Shown piece after piece: positions 12,271-51,622 of a stretch of 64,000 nt of DNA; the stretch's first letter is position 1, and each line of letters opens with the position of its first letter. A model generated the notes under the pieces. That model had not been told where the DNA came from. It did no database searches and was given only the letters and a program-made list of their open reading frames with translations. The position numbers and the translations under genes were made by a program. Source of the stretch: Monoplex corrugatus (Eukaryota > Mollusca > Gastropoda > Littorinimorpha > Ranellidae). Where the stretch lies: contig CM060308.1 of NCBI GenBank assembly GCA_030674185.1, positions 41,016,857 through 41,080,856 on the forward strand. Reading direction: 5' to 3'.

Positions 12271-12564
12271 CAAAATAACAATAACAATATAGCAGAGACA
12301 TTGTTATTTTTGTCATCATCATCACCATCATTAACAGCAGACACTCATTGTCATGAGTAACTTACCATCATCACTTTTCAGTTATCGGTTTGATGAGCCC
12401 CAAACACAAGACTTTCATTTTTCTTTAATTGTTGTCTCACAAAGACTTTTTTTTTTGTATTGTTATTTTTGCTAGTATTGAAACATAACATTTTCTCTTC
12501 ATCTGCTCAAATGTTTTTATTATTGTTCACAGATAGTTCTTACTTTCTGTTTCATGTTGAACAG

Positions 12565-39873
<27,309 letters not shown>

Positions 39874-39894
39874 ACTTACACAGTTATGACCAGT

Positions 39895-39955
39895 TCTTTC
39901 GTTCCCTTATCCTGTCCTTCAGGAAGCTGGTGGGCAGGATGAGGTAGAGAAAGAT
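39895..39955. mobile_element. degenerate fragment of the foldback MITE
   Basis: CTTATCCTGTC then AGGAAGCTGGTGGGCAGGAT and GAGGTAGAGAAAGATTA match the central hairpin of the MITE. It begins about 22 bases after the UGP2 stop codon. Confidence 0.5.
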
Positions 39956-40137
39956 TAGATGACACTGTTGTTGCCATGTTGGAACAACTTTGCTGTGTGT
40001 TAACTTAGATGTTGGACCATTAAACTTACATAATTGTTATAGTTTAGGTTCAGGTTTAATGATATGTACATTTATTATTGGAACATCCAAGGTGTGCTGT
40101 TGTTGTTATCTTATAGAAACAAGTTTGCAGAACTTTG

Positions 40138-40298
40138 CCCTTTGAATCCCGCTCCATAGCCACCAACTGCAAAAGCTTAACCCTTTGACTCCCTCATCCT
40201 ATCCTATAGGGTGAGAGACTCAAAAGGTTAAGTTTTTGCTTGAGCCAACAGAGTTGACATTGCAGGATGCTGGTGGGCAGGGTGCGGGAGTCAAAGGG
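40138..40298. mobile_element. foldback MITE copy 2
   Basis: The right end GGAGTCAAAGGG abuts TTAA at 40299-40302. The left outer arm CCCTTTGAATCCCGC is not preceded by TTAA. The inner hairpin arms CTTTGACTCCCTCATCCTAT and GGGTGAGAGACTCAAAAGG face each other. Confidence 0.75.
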
Positions 40299-40750
40299 TT
40301 AAATATTGGACCAGTGGATTGTTTGATGGTCTGAAAGTATGAGAGGATTATATTAAAACAGATATCGTATTAAAGCAGGTCTGTTTGTATTTGGTTTGCG
40401 TGTTTATCATTTATAGGTTAGCCAGAATTATTGGATAGCGACATGGAAACAAAAACAGTGAAAGGGTGCGAGTTCTCAGAAGTTAATGGATGATGACAAT
40501 TAATCTAAACCCATGAAATGACTGACCTGAAACAAGTATTGGACAGTTACATGAAAACAAATTCTAATCTTCAAACTTCAAAATTTCAAAACACTTTATT
40601 CCTCTAGGATAAATAGCATTAGACCCCACTAGACCTATTTACAGCTAGTCCTTGCATATGAAAAAAACAAACCCAGGTGAACCAAACACATTCGTTGTCA
40701 AAGAAGATATGAAAATAATTCATAATAAAATGTTGATTTCTGTATATGTT

Positions 40751-41055
40751 AATTAGTCCAGCACTTTATAAAAGCATGAAAGACAAAGGTAGGTAGATAC
40801 AAATGAAATATTAGTCAGCTCTTTATAATAACAACAAAAACAACAACAATTTCATAACAATAGCAGTAGAAGCAATGATATGTATATTTCTTTTAAACAA
40901 AACAAAAAGAAATATAAAAAAAACTGCGTTACAGGCATAAATGAAAGGAAAGGAAGACATTTGTCGATTAACGGAAGTATTGACTGTGATGATATTAAAT
41001 TCTATGTTCTTTGAAGTCCCTGTGATTCATTTGATAAGAGTGGGCTGCTGATTTG
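40751..41055. other. AT-rich, no feature recognised
   Basis: Contains AACAACAAAAACAACAAC low complexity near 40830. Confidence 0.35.
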
Positions 41056-41061
41056 AAAATT

Positions 41062-41128
<67 letters not shown>

Positions 41129-41134
41129 TATATA
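41062..41134. repeat. (TA)n microsatellite
   Basis: About 35 TA units with one AATAT interruption. Strongly melting-prone. Confidence 0.97.
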
Positions 41135-42242
41135 TGTCCTTGCAAAAAGTGTGTGTGAAAACAAAAAATCTATTTTATTATTATCCTTTGTTTGTTTTCC
41201 CCAAGACCTTTCACCTTTTTGTTCTTTCTGCCCACAGTGTCTGCTAAATTATTTATGTTGTTTTTGTACCTGTGTGGGAGTACTTTTTTGTGAAAATATG
41301 CAAAATGTGATACTTTAAAATGGGCCTAAGAGGAGATATATACGAGGTATTAACATGCTTGTTTTTGTTTGGTTGGTTGGTTGTCTGTTTTATTTGAGCC
41401 TGAAAGGCTTGATGATAGAACTGTAAAGATCAAGTACAGACAGTATGATTTATCATTATTCCTTTTTGTGGTCTTGTCTGCGGTTAATTAAACTTTTTGT
41501 TCATTATATAAAGTGTAACTTTACCATAATATCTTGCGTGCTAATTCTTTTACCCCCATAAACTTTGGCAAGTTGTCTTACAATCTGTATGTGATAAAAA
41601 CTGAGTATTTTTCTGTCAGAGCATTGTCTTTGACTTGTCTGTGACATGTGTCCCATGTATCATTGTGGATATACAGTTGCTGTGAAAGATGAAGTGCCTT
41701 TAGTCTTTGAATATTGACTTGGATGACCGTATGTGGTTATTTCACAACAAAATTTGGGAATTATACTGTTTTGCAAATGATGGTTATGTCAGAAAATATA
41801 ATGACTCATTCGTTTAAAAGTAAGTCGCAGCTTGTGAAGATAAAATGATAAGACAATCAGAGTTCGTGAATATCAGAAGTTATTTGTTGCTTTCTGTGAT
41901 TGTTAGGAAGTCATTATTGTGTAGCTGACTTAGCACATGTACATGTATATGACAGCCTTGACTATAATTAAGTGGATCATCTTCGAGGCCATTGTACCTT
42001 GGTCACCATAAAGCCTGGTCAGACATTATACAAATAATTGAGACAGCTGACATTTTTACTAAAATTTATAATGTCTAAGAATTAATATTTACCTTACTAT
42101 ATTCACTGTATGTATTTTCATCATGTAAGCAGGATCTTCTGTAATGCATACTGTTAAACACTTCAGTTCGTGAAAAGCAGACTTAGCTGAAACTTTGATG
42201 TAAGACCATCACAACAAAAGAGTTGTTCCTGACTCAATTCTG
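41135..42242. other. 1.1 kb without recognised features
   Basis: AT-rich, no exon, SINE or LINE seen. Confidence 0.4.
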
Positions 42243-42960
42243 TCATCATCATCATCATCATGTGCCATGCTGCATGGCGTTGCTATCATGGACCTCCATA
42301 CAAATCTACCTTTCATTGCTACAAGTAGATCTCTTACCCTTTTTGCCCTCATCAATCTGCAAAACTAATATTTTCTCCCTGGGTCTATGTGGTTGTCTTT
42401 TTTCCCTCTAGCTTTTCTATTGTGGCTGCATTTCTTTTGCCTCATAAACTGTTTATAAATGTCATTTGTCTTTTCCTTATCTTCTTCATTATGGTTTTTT
42501 TTTTTTTTTTTTGTGCCTGCTTCTTTCAAGATGGTCTTGTTTGTTTTCTTTGCTATCTCAATCTTGTTCTGACTGTCCTTTTTGATTGTCCAGGTTTCAT
42601 ATCTGTTCAACAATATTGGTTCTGTGTAATGCTGAAAAACTCTCTTCCTGATGTCAGTTGATAGGCGTTTGTTGGTAAGAACACTTTTCATTTTCTTGAC
42701 TGCTGTTTTAGCTTGGTCAATTCTGCTGGATATTACTAATGTACATCTGCCATCTGGTGAAATGACTGTTCCCAGGTATTTAAACTTATCAGCTTGTCTC
42801 AGTGTTGTACCATTTGCACTTTACATGAAGGGATTTTTTTTTTTACACTGATTACCATGACTTCAGTCTTCTCACTATTTAGTTCTAGCCCTTTTGTTCT
42901 GTTTAGCTGTAGCCCTTTATGTCTGCTCTCTGTTTCTATTATATTAGCAAGATCCTGTAA
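42243..42960 (-). mobile_element. LINE 3' fragment, reverse strand
   Basis: Starts with (TCA)n, the complement of the (GAT)n tail. Reverse translation gives MKSVLTNKRLSTDIRKRVFQ, YTEPILLNRYETWTIKKDSQ and NKIEIAKKTNKTILKEAGT in pieces, as in the other copies. It carries indels and a T17 run near 42500. Confidence 0.8.
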
Positions 42961-43355
42961 GTCTTTCTTATTTTCTTTTAAAAAGGAAGGGGGAGATAAA
43001 AAAAAAAAAAGTTACAACAGGCAGCACTGACATAAATTTGAAAAGAAAGGAAAGAACTGTGTGATGTTTGCTTCTAAAACTTTGGGAATGATCTCTCAGA
43101 AATCCTTTTGAAATGTGCATGTGCTTTTTCATTACTTATGTCATTCCATAGATGGGTCATCATTTTAATCTGCCGTTTGATGTAAGGATAAAATGTAATC
43201 TAGAAGCAAAACAATCAAATTGATAATGTATGTAGCCTTCCCTTGAGGACAGTCCATTGAAAATGTAATAACAATGATATTACCTGCATCTAAATGTGCT
43301 AGTTGTGTTGTGAAAATTTGCCACCAAGCCTGTTGATAATTTTACAGTATGCAAT
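42961..43355. other. no feature recognised
   Basis: A-run near 43000, otherwise ordinary AT-rich sequence. Confidence 0.35.
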
Positions 43356-43690
43356 GATGGGCACGGTAGTCAAGTAAGATGTGGGACTTCCAATTGTAAG
43401 ATTTAGGTTCAGTCCTGTCGGGGTACCTCCCACCTGGTTGGTAAAGATGGAGATTTTTCTGATCTCCCTGTGCATGTGTATGCACGCTGAACATCAAATA
43501 TGCATGTTACAGATGCTGTAAGTCATGTCACTTGTCAGTGTCCGGTTGTTTATGGAAACATGTAAACATCTAGCATTCATTCCCACAGAAAACAGAGTGT
43601 GTACAACAGTATATCACTTGCACAGTGTAGACAGAACAACCTGCATGCATACATCCAAGAAAACTCAGAACACTTAAAATTTGTTTTTCT
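43356..43690 (+). mobile_element. SINE-B copy
   Basis: Head with GGTTCAGTCCTGTCGG, then GGTACCTCCCACC, GGAGATTTTTCTGATCTCCC, TGCACGCTGAACATCAAATA, GTCAGTGTCCGGTTGTTTAT and GGAAACATGTAAACATC, extending to the CATGCATACATCCAAGAAAA 3' part. Confidence 0.78.
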
Positions 43691-44100
43691 TGTGTGCAAG
43701 ATTGACAGTAATATAAGACAGACAAATGTTTTGTGATTGACATAAAATAGCGAGTGATGTTTTTACACTCTGAATCATTCCTTCTTAGACTTGAGGATAT
43801 GATTATTTGCTGTTTAGTACATGTTATATGCTGTGCTGTCCATGTAAGCTGCTCTGCTTTGTTGTCTTGTGTCTTTCTGTAAAGAAAGTTTATGCAATGA
43901 CTTTTTTTCTGCTCATTTCTTGCTATGAAGAGACAAACTGTCTTTGAGAACAAGTTTTGAGACCATTTTATACCATTATTCGTTCAGCTTCACCCACAAT
44001 CTTTTTAATTTTCATTAAAGGTTTGAATGATTGAAAATAATGGGGCTATCGTAACAAAACGTCTTTTTGTGTCCTTGTGTTTGAACTGCTCTTGTATTTC
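43691..44100. other. no feature recognised
   Basis: No exon or repeat recognised. Confidence 0.35.
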
Positions 44101-44103
44101 TAA

Positions 44104-44283
44104 TGAAAGGTTTCCGACCTTCATCTTGACAGATGATGAAAGGTTTCTGACAGATGATGAAAGGTTTCTGACAGATGATGAAAGGTTTCTGACCTTCATC
44201 TTGACAGATGATGAAAGGTTTCTGACAGATAATACATTTGTAGAGCAATGTTTCTGACAGTTGATACATTTGTAGAGCAATGT
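44104..44283 (+). repeat. 21-bp tandem repeat with a 33-bp repeat at its end
   Basis: TCTGACAGATGATGAAAGGTT units, one type extended by CCTTCATCTTGA, followed by two copies of GATACATTTGTAGAGCAATG-type units. Confidence 0.88.
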
Positions 44284-45050
44284 CTGTTGTGGAAGAAAAT
44301 GATACGAGTGATTTATGCAGTTAGGGGTGTATGTGTTGTGTTGTTGTTGTTGTTGTTGTTATGAGAGAGAGAGGTGGGGCAGAAGGAGGGAAATGAAAGA
44401 GAATATGTCAGAAATTGGAAGTCAAAGATGATTATCCTGAGAGTCTTATCAAAATGCCCATTGTTTACAGTCATCAAAATACCATTGTTTAACCTGTAGA
44501 ATTCCTCTCTAGCCAATCCAGAACAGCAAATAATTCATGCCCTTGCCGCTGCCAAGATCGCTGTTCTCGAATGTCTGTCATGCATCTTAAATAAAAATTC
44601 CCTCTTTGTTTGGAATCATAAACTTGGTACTTTAGACCGTTAAGACCGCTTGAATCTAGTAATAACTGGGAAACTCACTATATCATCATCCAGATGTGTA
44701 TTTTTCAAGCAATTTTAGTGGCTGTACTGGAGTGTAAATAATCATGCAAAGCGAGCAAAGTAGCAACACTTCACCTGCTTGCAAATGAGAACAGCACAAA
44801 ACGCCCTCGTCTCATGAATGTAGTTGCTGTTAGGAAAAATTAGAGCAAATGCTTGATGAAGGTAAAAGTAAACTGCGGGCTGATTCTTTGGAAGAGGAAG
44901 TTAGGACAATCATCCTTCAGTCTGTATTCTTGACTCAAGGAGACGAACTGAACTGGATGCTATTACTAAATATTCTGGATTAAATTCTTAAGGAACATAG
45001 TTAAAAAAAAAATTCTGAAAGGAAAATGAGTGGATTATTATTTTTACCTA
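44284..45050. other. no feature recognised except a (TTG)n run
   Basis: TTG triplets at 44338-44361 followed by GAGAGAG. The rest is unremarkable. Confidence 0.4.
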
Positions 45051-45057
45051 TGTTGGT

Positions 45058-45230
45058 TCGGAATTTGCTCCAGAATTTTTTCAAGTAACATCTATTTTGT
45101 ATGAAAGATATTTAGTAAATAGGTTTCGTTTCCTTCAGAATTTACTCCAGAATTTTTTCCCAGTAACATCCATTTTGAATGAAAAATCTTTAGTTAATAG
45201 GTTTTGAATCCAGACATCTTTAGTTAATAG
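45058..45230 (+). repeat. about 85-bp diverged tandem duplication
   Basis: CCAGAATTTTTTC...AGTAACATC, ATTTTG and ATCTTTAGTTAATAGG words recur in order. The last word is present a third time. Confidence 0.75.
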
Positions 45231-45486
45231 GTTTTTCTTTTTTGCCAAAATTATGTGGCAGGCAAAGGCTTAAGGGAAAAAATATGTAAAGGTGTGTGTG
45301 AACTTTGCAGAATTGTTTAAAAGCTGAAGATTGTTTTTATTCTGAGTTAATTTTTTCAGTTACTGCACCAAATTCCTTCTTGGTTGGCCATGTTAACATT
45401 TTAGGTGTACTGTAGAATGTTTTTTTTGTCTTTTAGCAGCTTTTAGTCTTCAAGTTTGCTTGATTCTTTTATTATCTATCGAACGG

Positions 45487-46390
45487 GTTTGATAGTCGGG
45501 CAATTAGGTTATTGCTTTTTCAGTTGGAAGTTCTGGGTTTGATAGTCAAGTGGTTAAGGCATTAGTCTTTCAGGTAGAAGGTCTGGGCTTGGTGTTAGGC
45601 ACTGCTGTTACAGTTGGAAGGTCTGTTCAATTGTCAAGTGATCAAGTTATTGCTCTTTCAGTTGGAATGTCTGGATTCAAAAGTTGAGTGATTAAGTTAT
45701 TGGTCTTTCAGTTGGAATGTCTGGATTCAATTGTCAAGTGATAAAGTTATTGGTCTTTCAGTTGGAATGTTTGGATTAAGTTATTGGTCTTTCATTTGGT
45801 ATGTCTGGATTCAATTGTCAAGTGATAAAGTTATTGGTCTTTCAGTTGGAATGTTTGGATTAAGTTATTGGTCTTTCAGTTGGAATGTCTGGATTCAATT
45901 GTCAAGTAATAAAGTTATTGGTCTTTCAGTTGGAATGTTTGGATTAAGTTATTGCTCTTTCAGTTGGAATGTCTGGATTCAATTGTCAAGTAATAAAGTT
46001 ATTGCTCTTTCAGTTGGAATGTCTGGATTCAATAGTCGAGTGATAAAGTTATTGCTCTTTCAGTTGGAATGTCTGGATTCAATAGTCGAGTGATAAAGTT
46101 ATTGCTCTTTCAGTTGGAATGTCTGGATTCAATAGTCGAGTGATCAAGTTATTGGTCTTTCAGGTGGAATGTATGGATTCAATTGTCGAGTAATAAAGTT
46201 ATTGGTCTTTCAGTTGGAATGTCTGGATTCAATTGTCAAGTGATAAAGTTATTGCTCTTTCAGCTGGAATGTTTGGATTAAGTTATTGGTCTTTCAGGTG
46301 GAATGTCTGGATTCAATAGTCAAGTGATAAAGTTATTGCTCTTTCAGGTGGAATGTCTGGATTTGATTGTCGAGTGATTAAGGTGCTGTC
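45487..46390 (+). repeat. 50-bp (and about 31-bp) minisatellite derived from the SINE-B head
   Basis: About 20 units of TGATAAAGTTATTGGTCTTT, CAGTTGGAATGTCTGGATTC, AATTGTCAAG. Some units are shortened to about 31 bp. The unit matches the SINE head GTCAAGTGGTTAAGGCATTA, GTCTTTCAGGTAGAAGGTCT, GGGTT. The least diverged head-like copies are at the two edges. The array runs directly into the SINE body at 46391. Confidence 0.9.
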
Positions 46391-46700
46391 TTTCAGGTAG
46401 AAGGTCTGAGTTCCATAGTTAAGGGGTATGACACGGCTCTTTCAACTGGAAGGTCTGGGTTTGAACTTGTTTAGATTCTGCCAGATGGGGAAAGGGTTCA
46501 GATTTTTCTGATCTCTCAGGTTAACATATGTGCAGAACTGCTTGTGCTTGTCAGTATTGAGTGGCTTGTGAAAATAAGGAAATACCCAACATGTACATCC
46601 CCGAAAATGGAATATGACTGTCTTAAATGTAAGGGGGGGGGGAAAAAAGCAAGGCATACACGTAAAAGCCAACTCATAAATTCGAAAGTGCAATCTACAG
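46391..46700 (+). mobile_element. SINE-B body following the head array
   Basis: The last head (GGTCTGGGTTTGAAC) is followed by GATGGGGAAAGGGTTCAGAT, TTTTCTGATCTCTCAGGTTA, CTTGTCAGTATTGAGTGGCT, CCAACATGTACATCCCCGAA, AATGGAATATGACTG and ACACGTAAAAGCC. This is the most complete 3' half of SINE-B in the window. Confidence 0.85.
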
Positions 46701-47329
46701 ATAAAAATAAAGAAAAAATTGCCCTCCACATACAGAGCTAGCAGTGTGTGTTGTGTTTAGAATTGGAGGAAAGGGAAGTTGGTTTTCATTCTTGATTATT
46801 TTTACATCCAAGTTTTTGTCATAAAGTTTGTATGTGTTTTTAGTTTGTGTGTGTGTGTGTGTACCCCTCCTCACTGTCACACACACTCCATACAGCAACA
46901 GCAAGATCAAACACAGCTTTTTCAGTGCTAATCTAATACAGAAAATACTTGATTAAGCTTTAATCATAGCTTTACTATACCATTTTTCTTTAAATATTTA
47001 ACAGTGGAAATTGTGCCACATTATAGTTTTTGTGATCGCATGATTTTCAAGTTTGTCTGTTGATTTTGTCTTTTGTTTGTTTTATGATTTTGTGGTAATT
47101 TTTAGCATGATTGGTTATAGTAAATTGCTTTCAGTAAAACACTATTGAGTGTATTCTGTTGTTAGCATTTGTCTGACACAACAAATCAAAGAATCAAAAC
47201 AAATTAGCTGAAAGCACGAGCTATATTCATTTTTTTCTTAAATGAAATTAAGTGAAGGTATGTGCTACATCCATTTTTCCACCAATTTTTTAAAAATTCT
47301 GACAAACAGATTTTTTGTACATCAGTTTT

Positions 47330-47330
<1 letters not shown>
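46701..47330. other. no feature recognised
   Basis: AT-rich. Short GT run near 46845. Confidence 0.35.

Positions 47331-47389
<59 letters not shown>
47331..47389. repeat. (GT)n microsatellite
   Basis: About 28 GT units. Confidence 0.95.
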
Positions 47390-47392
<3 letters not shown>

Positions 47393-47464
47393 TTTTTTTC
47401 CATTTGGCCACTGGTCATTTATTTTATTTTTATTTTATTTTTGAACAGTGTGCAAAACTGTAGA

Positions 47465-48525
47465 ACAAGCTCTGGAGATAGGATCCTGTTTGGCATGGGC
47501 ATTCATCTGTGTGGGACAGGGAAATAGGATCCTGTTTGGTATGGATATGCATCTGTGTGGGACAGGGAGATAGGGTCGTGTTTGGCATGGACATTGATCT
47601 GTGTGGGACAGGGAGATAGGGTCGTGTTTGGCATGGACAGTCATCTGTGTGGGACAGGGAGATAGGGTTCTGTTTGGCATGGACAGTCATCTGTGGGGGA
47701 CAGGGAGATAGGGTTCTGTTTGGCATGGACAGTCATCTGTGGGGGACAGGGAGATAGGGTCCTGTATAGCATGGACATTAATCTGTGTGGAACAGGGAGA
47801 TAGGGTCCTGTTTGGCATGGACAGTCATCTGTGTGGGACAGGCAGATAGTGTCCTGTTTGGCATGGACAGTCATCTGTGTGGGACAGGGAGATAGGGTCG
47901 TGTTTGGCATGGACAGTCATCTGTGTGGGACAGGGAGATAGGGTCGTGTTTGGCATGGACAGTCATCTGTGTGGGACAGGGAGATAGGGTTCTGTTTGGC
48001 ATGGACAGTCATCTGTGTGGGACAGGGAGATAGGGTTCTGTTTGGCATGGACAGTCATCTGTGTGGGACAGGGTGATAGAGTCCTGTTTGGCATGGACAG
48101 TCATCTGTGTGGGACAGGGAGATAGGGTCCTGTATAGCATGGACATTAATCTGTGTGGGACAGGCAGATAGTGTCCTGTTTGGCATGGACAGTCATCTGT
48201 GTGGGACAGGGAGATAGTGTCCTGTTTGGCATGGACAGTCATCTGTGTGGGACAGGGAGATAGTGTCCTGTTTGGCATGGACAGTCATCTGTGTGGGACA
48301 GGGAGATAGGGTCCTGTTTGGCATGGACATTCATCTGTGTGGGACAGGGAGATAGGGTCCTGTTTGGCATGGACAGTCATCTGTGTGGGACAGGGAGATA
48401 GGGTCCTGTTTGGCATAGACATTCATCTGTGTGGGACAGGGAGATAGGGTCCTGTTTGGCATAGACATTCATCTGTGTGGGACAGGGAGATAGGGTCCTG
48501 TTTGGCATAGACATTCATCTGTGTG
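47465..48525 (+). repeat. 46-bp minisatellite
   Basis: About 23 highly similar units of GGCATGGACAGTCATCTGTG, TGGGACAGGGAGATAGGGTC, CTGTTT. Variants (TCGTG, TTCTG, TGTCC, ATAGACATTC) occur in blocks, and the last three units share ATAGACATTC. This indicates local duplication of neighbouring units. Open frames on the reverse strand are low-complexity repeats. Confidence 0.96.
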
Positions 48526-48529
48526 GGAA

Positions 48530-50245
48530 GTTGACTCCATGGATACTTGAATACAAATGCTGCTGACAAACTTTCTCTTGTTATGATTTATTTCTTGTTT
48601 TGCATTTTGTGAAAACAAAATGCATATAAATGGAAATAAACAGAGACAAACAGACTGATATACAGACATTCATACGTGACATTAAACAGATTCCCATGTC
48701 AGCAGTTCACATGTATACAAACATAAGATCACTTGTGGTAAACACAAATTCAATGCTTTGATCAACAAACGTAAGCTCTGGGTAATAATCAAGATCTGAA
48801 GCAAAAAAAATATCCATTCATTACATGTGTTGAGAACTCTTTCTTTCTGTGGAATTGAAGTTTCAATCAAGTATGCACTCGTAAAACACATCTGAAACTC
48901 TTTATTATCCACTCAAACAATTTTCAAATTATTTGCGTTCAACCAAATAAAAAAAAGAAGAAGAAGAAAAAATTCACGGCAAGTGGAATCTTTCCTAAGT
49001 TTAGCATGTGTCAAAGGAGGATTAGTTATAGTCTCCAGTTCTGATTTTTTTTTAAACAGCATTATGATAATTCAGACTGTAAAAAGGTAGAACCCCTGTT
49101 GCTGCCCATTTTGGTGTCTGTTCGATCTCTTGCTATTTCTCATATTCTTTACCTTTTGTGTCCAAAGACCAGTTCATTTGGCCTACTGTCATCCAGAGTT
49201 TTTGCCTTTATCTGTTAGATGTTGCAGTATATTTGGATTTTTTTAACATTCAATAACCATGTCCTCGCTCATTGACAGTATTTCTGCATAAGTGTTTGCA
49301 TGAGTGAATAGGTATGTGTCTGTGAGAGAGTGGTTTGGGTTTTTTTTATTGCTTCGTTTGTTCCTGTTTTTAATTTTTGTGAACTAAGTTAGACAGTGGT
49401 GGTTTCTGAGAGGAAGGAATGGCATTACAAAGTGCAGTGATGATTGCACCAGGATGCTGGCTGAAAGCAAGGTGTTTGTGTATTTTTGTGTATTTGAGGG
49501 AACCTGTGGAGAACTTCATTACATACGATGGTTTCATGTTTTCTTGCTTTTCAGTTTTATTGGGATTTTTAGATTTTGTGATGGATGGTGTTGTGTTACA
49601 TCATACCTCTAAGTCATTAAATGAATGATTTCCTTTATTTTCTTATCCATGCTTTACTGTTAAACTGTTTATGGTACATGTTCTTAAGCTGCTTTTGTGC
49701 ATGTACTTATATAATGGTTGTGAGAAACTGCCTTATAAGCTTATAAATATGTTGTCTGTTGACCATATGTGCCAACAGTCTATAGAACATGTATAAACCA
49801 TTCCATGCAGCTCACCCCAGTGATATCACAACTACATCTGGAAAATTAAATATGCATACAGTCCTAAATGTATCACAGATTTCGAATATGTATTTCACAG
49901 ATTTATCAGCTGATGAAGCAGATTCCGAATGTCTTTTACATAAATATGAATTGTGGAATGGATATTATTTTGTATTGCGGTTGTGTAGAAAATTCCAGTG
50001 TTTTAACTCTATCAGAGTTGGATATGTTCTTGTGTGCTGGTGAACATTCATGCATAGGGAGTTTTATGAATTATATCAGTTGTAATGTGGGGCTTGTACT
50101 GGGAGTCCTTGTTTGCAATAAACAAATAGTGTTGCATTTTCAGCATTTGTCTTTTTCCATTGATGTGTGTTTTGATTTTATTTTACTGTCAGTGGCTGAG
50201 TTTACATCCTTCTTATAGACACAAGTGTTTCTTATTCTCTATGAA
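48530..50245. other. 1.7 kb without recognised features
   Basis: No exon, repeat family or promoter was recognised. An AATAAA at 50117 has no gene attached to it. Confidence 0.4.

Positions 50246-50247
<2 letters not shown>

Positions 50248-50293
<46 letters not shown>
50248..50293. repeat. (CA)n microsatellite
   Basis: About 22 CA units. Confidence 0.95.
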
Positions 50294-50294
<1 letters not shown>

Positions 50295-50507
50295 TAAATC
50301 ATTTTTTCTTTTATTATTTTGTATGGAATCATTTTATCACAGTACATGTGTACAGAAGTTGAGGGTGAAGAACATGAGTGACTAAAACCGCTCCAAACCC
50401 TACCAATATATATATGAAAATTAAAATAATTTAAAAACAAGAAACAAAAACATCTGTCATTACTAACCATTGAAATTGCATATGTATTTTCACTTCATGC
50501 ATTCATT

Positions 50508-50508
<1 letters not shown>

Positions 50509-50542
<34 letters not shown>

Positions 50543-50546
50543 ACTC

Positions 50547-50594
<48 letters not shown>
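50509..50594. repeat. (CT)n(CA)n microsatellite
   Basis: CT run followed by CACT and CA runs. Confidence 0.93.
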
Positions 50595-50598
<4 letters not shown>

Positions 50599-50949
50599 CA
50601 CGCACCAGACTAATGCACAAATATGTAAAAAAAAACACTCATGTTCTAAAAGTGTTTCAACAAGAATTTACATTTGACATGCAAAACCTAAGAGATGGTG
50701 GTGAAAGGCTAATCTTCCTTTACTACTATTTTATCACGCATCCTCCCTCTCCCTCCCTCTCTCCCATACGCACATTAGGCAAAAATTCAAGCAACGACAT
50801 ACAAAACCTCAGCATTACATGTTTATATGAAAGCCGTACCTGTTATACATCACCATGCCATCGAAGCAGACAGACCAAAAAGCCAACAGACAATAGACAC
50901 TTCCCCCTCTTACAAAATATTTTGTTATACATTAGAGCTTTTTTTTACC

Positions 50950-51420
50950 TGTCTTTGGATTTTAGTCTTGCGCATGTGAGGAGGGGACGGAAAGTAAGAG
51001 AATAATTTGTACCTTTTGTTAAATCCCGTGGGCGTGTGGGTGTGTGTGTGCATCACAGCTGCATTTTCCCAGCCATTCTGACGCCCTTCAGCTGGTACCT
51101 TTCTGCCAGCCGGCATCGCCCGCGAGTGCTATTTTTTAGCCATGCAGGTTTGACCAAAGTCCATCACTGAAGCACTTGTGCTACAGCAATACTTTGTAAT
51201 TGCTGCGTTCTTTCAAGAGTTATTCAAATCTAGGTCAATCTAGGCCTATACTTCCACAAGCGCCTGTGCCTCGCCACGGGACGGGTGGAAGTGGTGTCGA
51301 GTGGAAGGGTAGGGGAAAGATGCGCGCTATTAATAGCCAGCAGCACAGAACCAAAAAGTGGCCAACTAAAGTCTCGGATCTGTGCGCCGTGGCGTGAGTG
51401 TGTGTGTGTGCGTGCGTGCT
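50950..51420 (+). promoter_or_regulatory. CpG-richer stretch, possible promoter or first exon
   Basis: The GC and CpG density rises locally (CCGTGGGCGTG, GCCGGCATCGCCCGCGAG, CGCCACGGGACGGG, ATGCGCGC), and an in-phase GCGTGAGT donor-like site lies at 51394-51401. An open frame of 65 codons spans 51200-51397. No domain is recognisable and no downstream exon was found, so this is only a candidate transcription start for an unseen gene. Confidence 0.25.
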
Positions 51421-51622
51421 TGCATGCTTGCGTGCATGTGTGTTTCTTCGATTCCGTGAATGACTAACGAATATGTCTTTTATGATGTTGAATATTGTAA
51501 TTGTTGTGAGGTGTGAGTGATTGTATGCATAGCCAAAACATTTTCCTTGTGTCTGTGCACTGGGCTAAAATAAAATCTTGTTATCTTGTTAAAACTACAT
51601 TCAATCAAAAACGAAACTTTAA

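Larger units (their letters stand above)
39874..40750 (+). other. probable UGP2 3' untranslated region, end uncertain
   Basis: Possible poly(A) signals are ATTAAA at 40019 and AATAAA at 40724. Neither can be confirmed. The stretch includes a degenerate and a complete MITE of the TTAA family and a short repeat of the stop-codon region (39862-39893 resembles 40012-40041). Confidence 0.4.

Noticed and set aside
47430..48669. Cys/Pro-rich reverse-strand frames
   Set aside because: Products of the 46-bp minisatellite in three registers.
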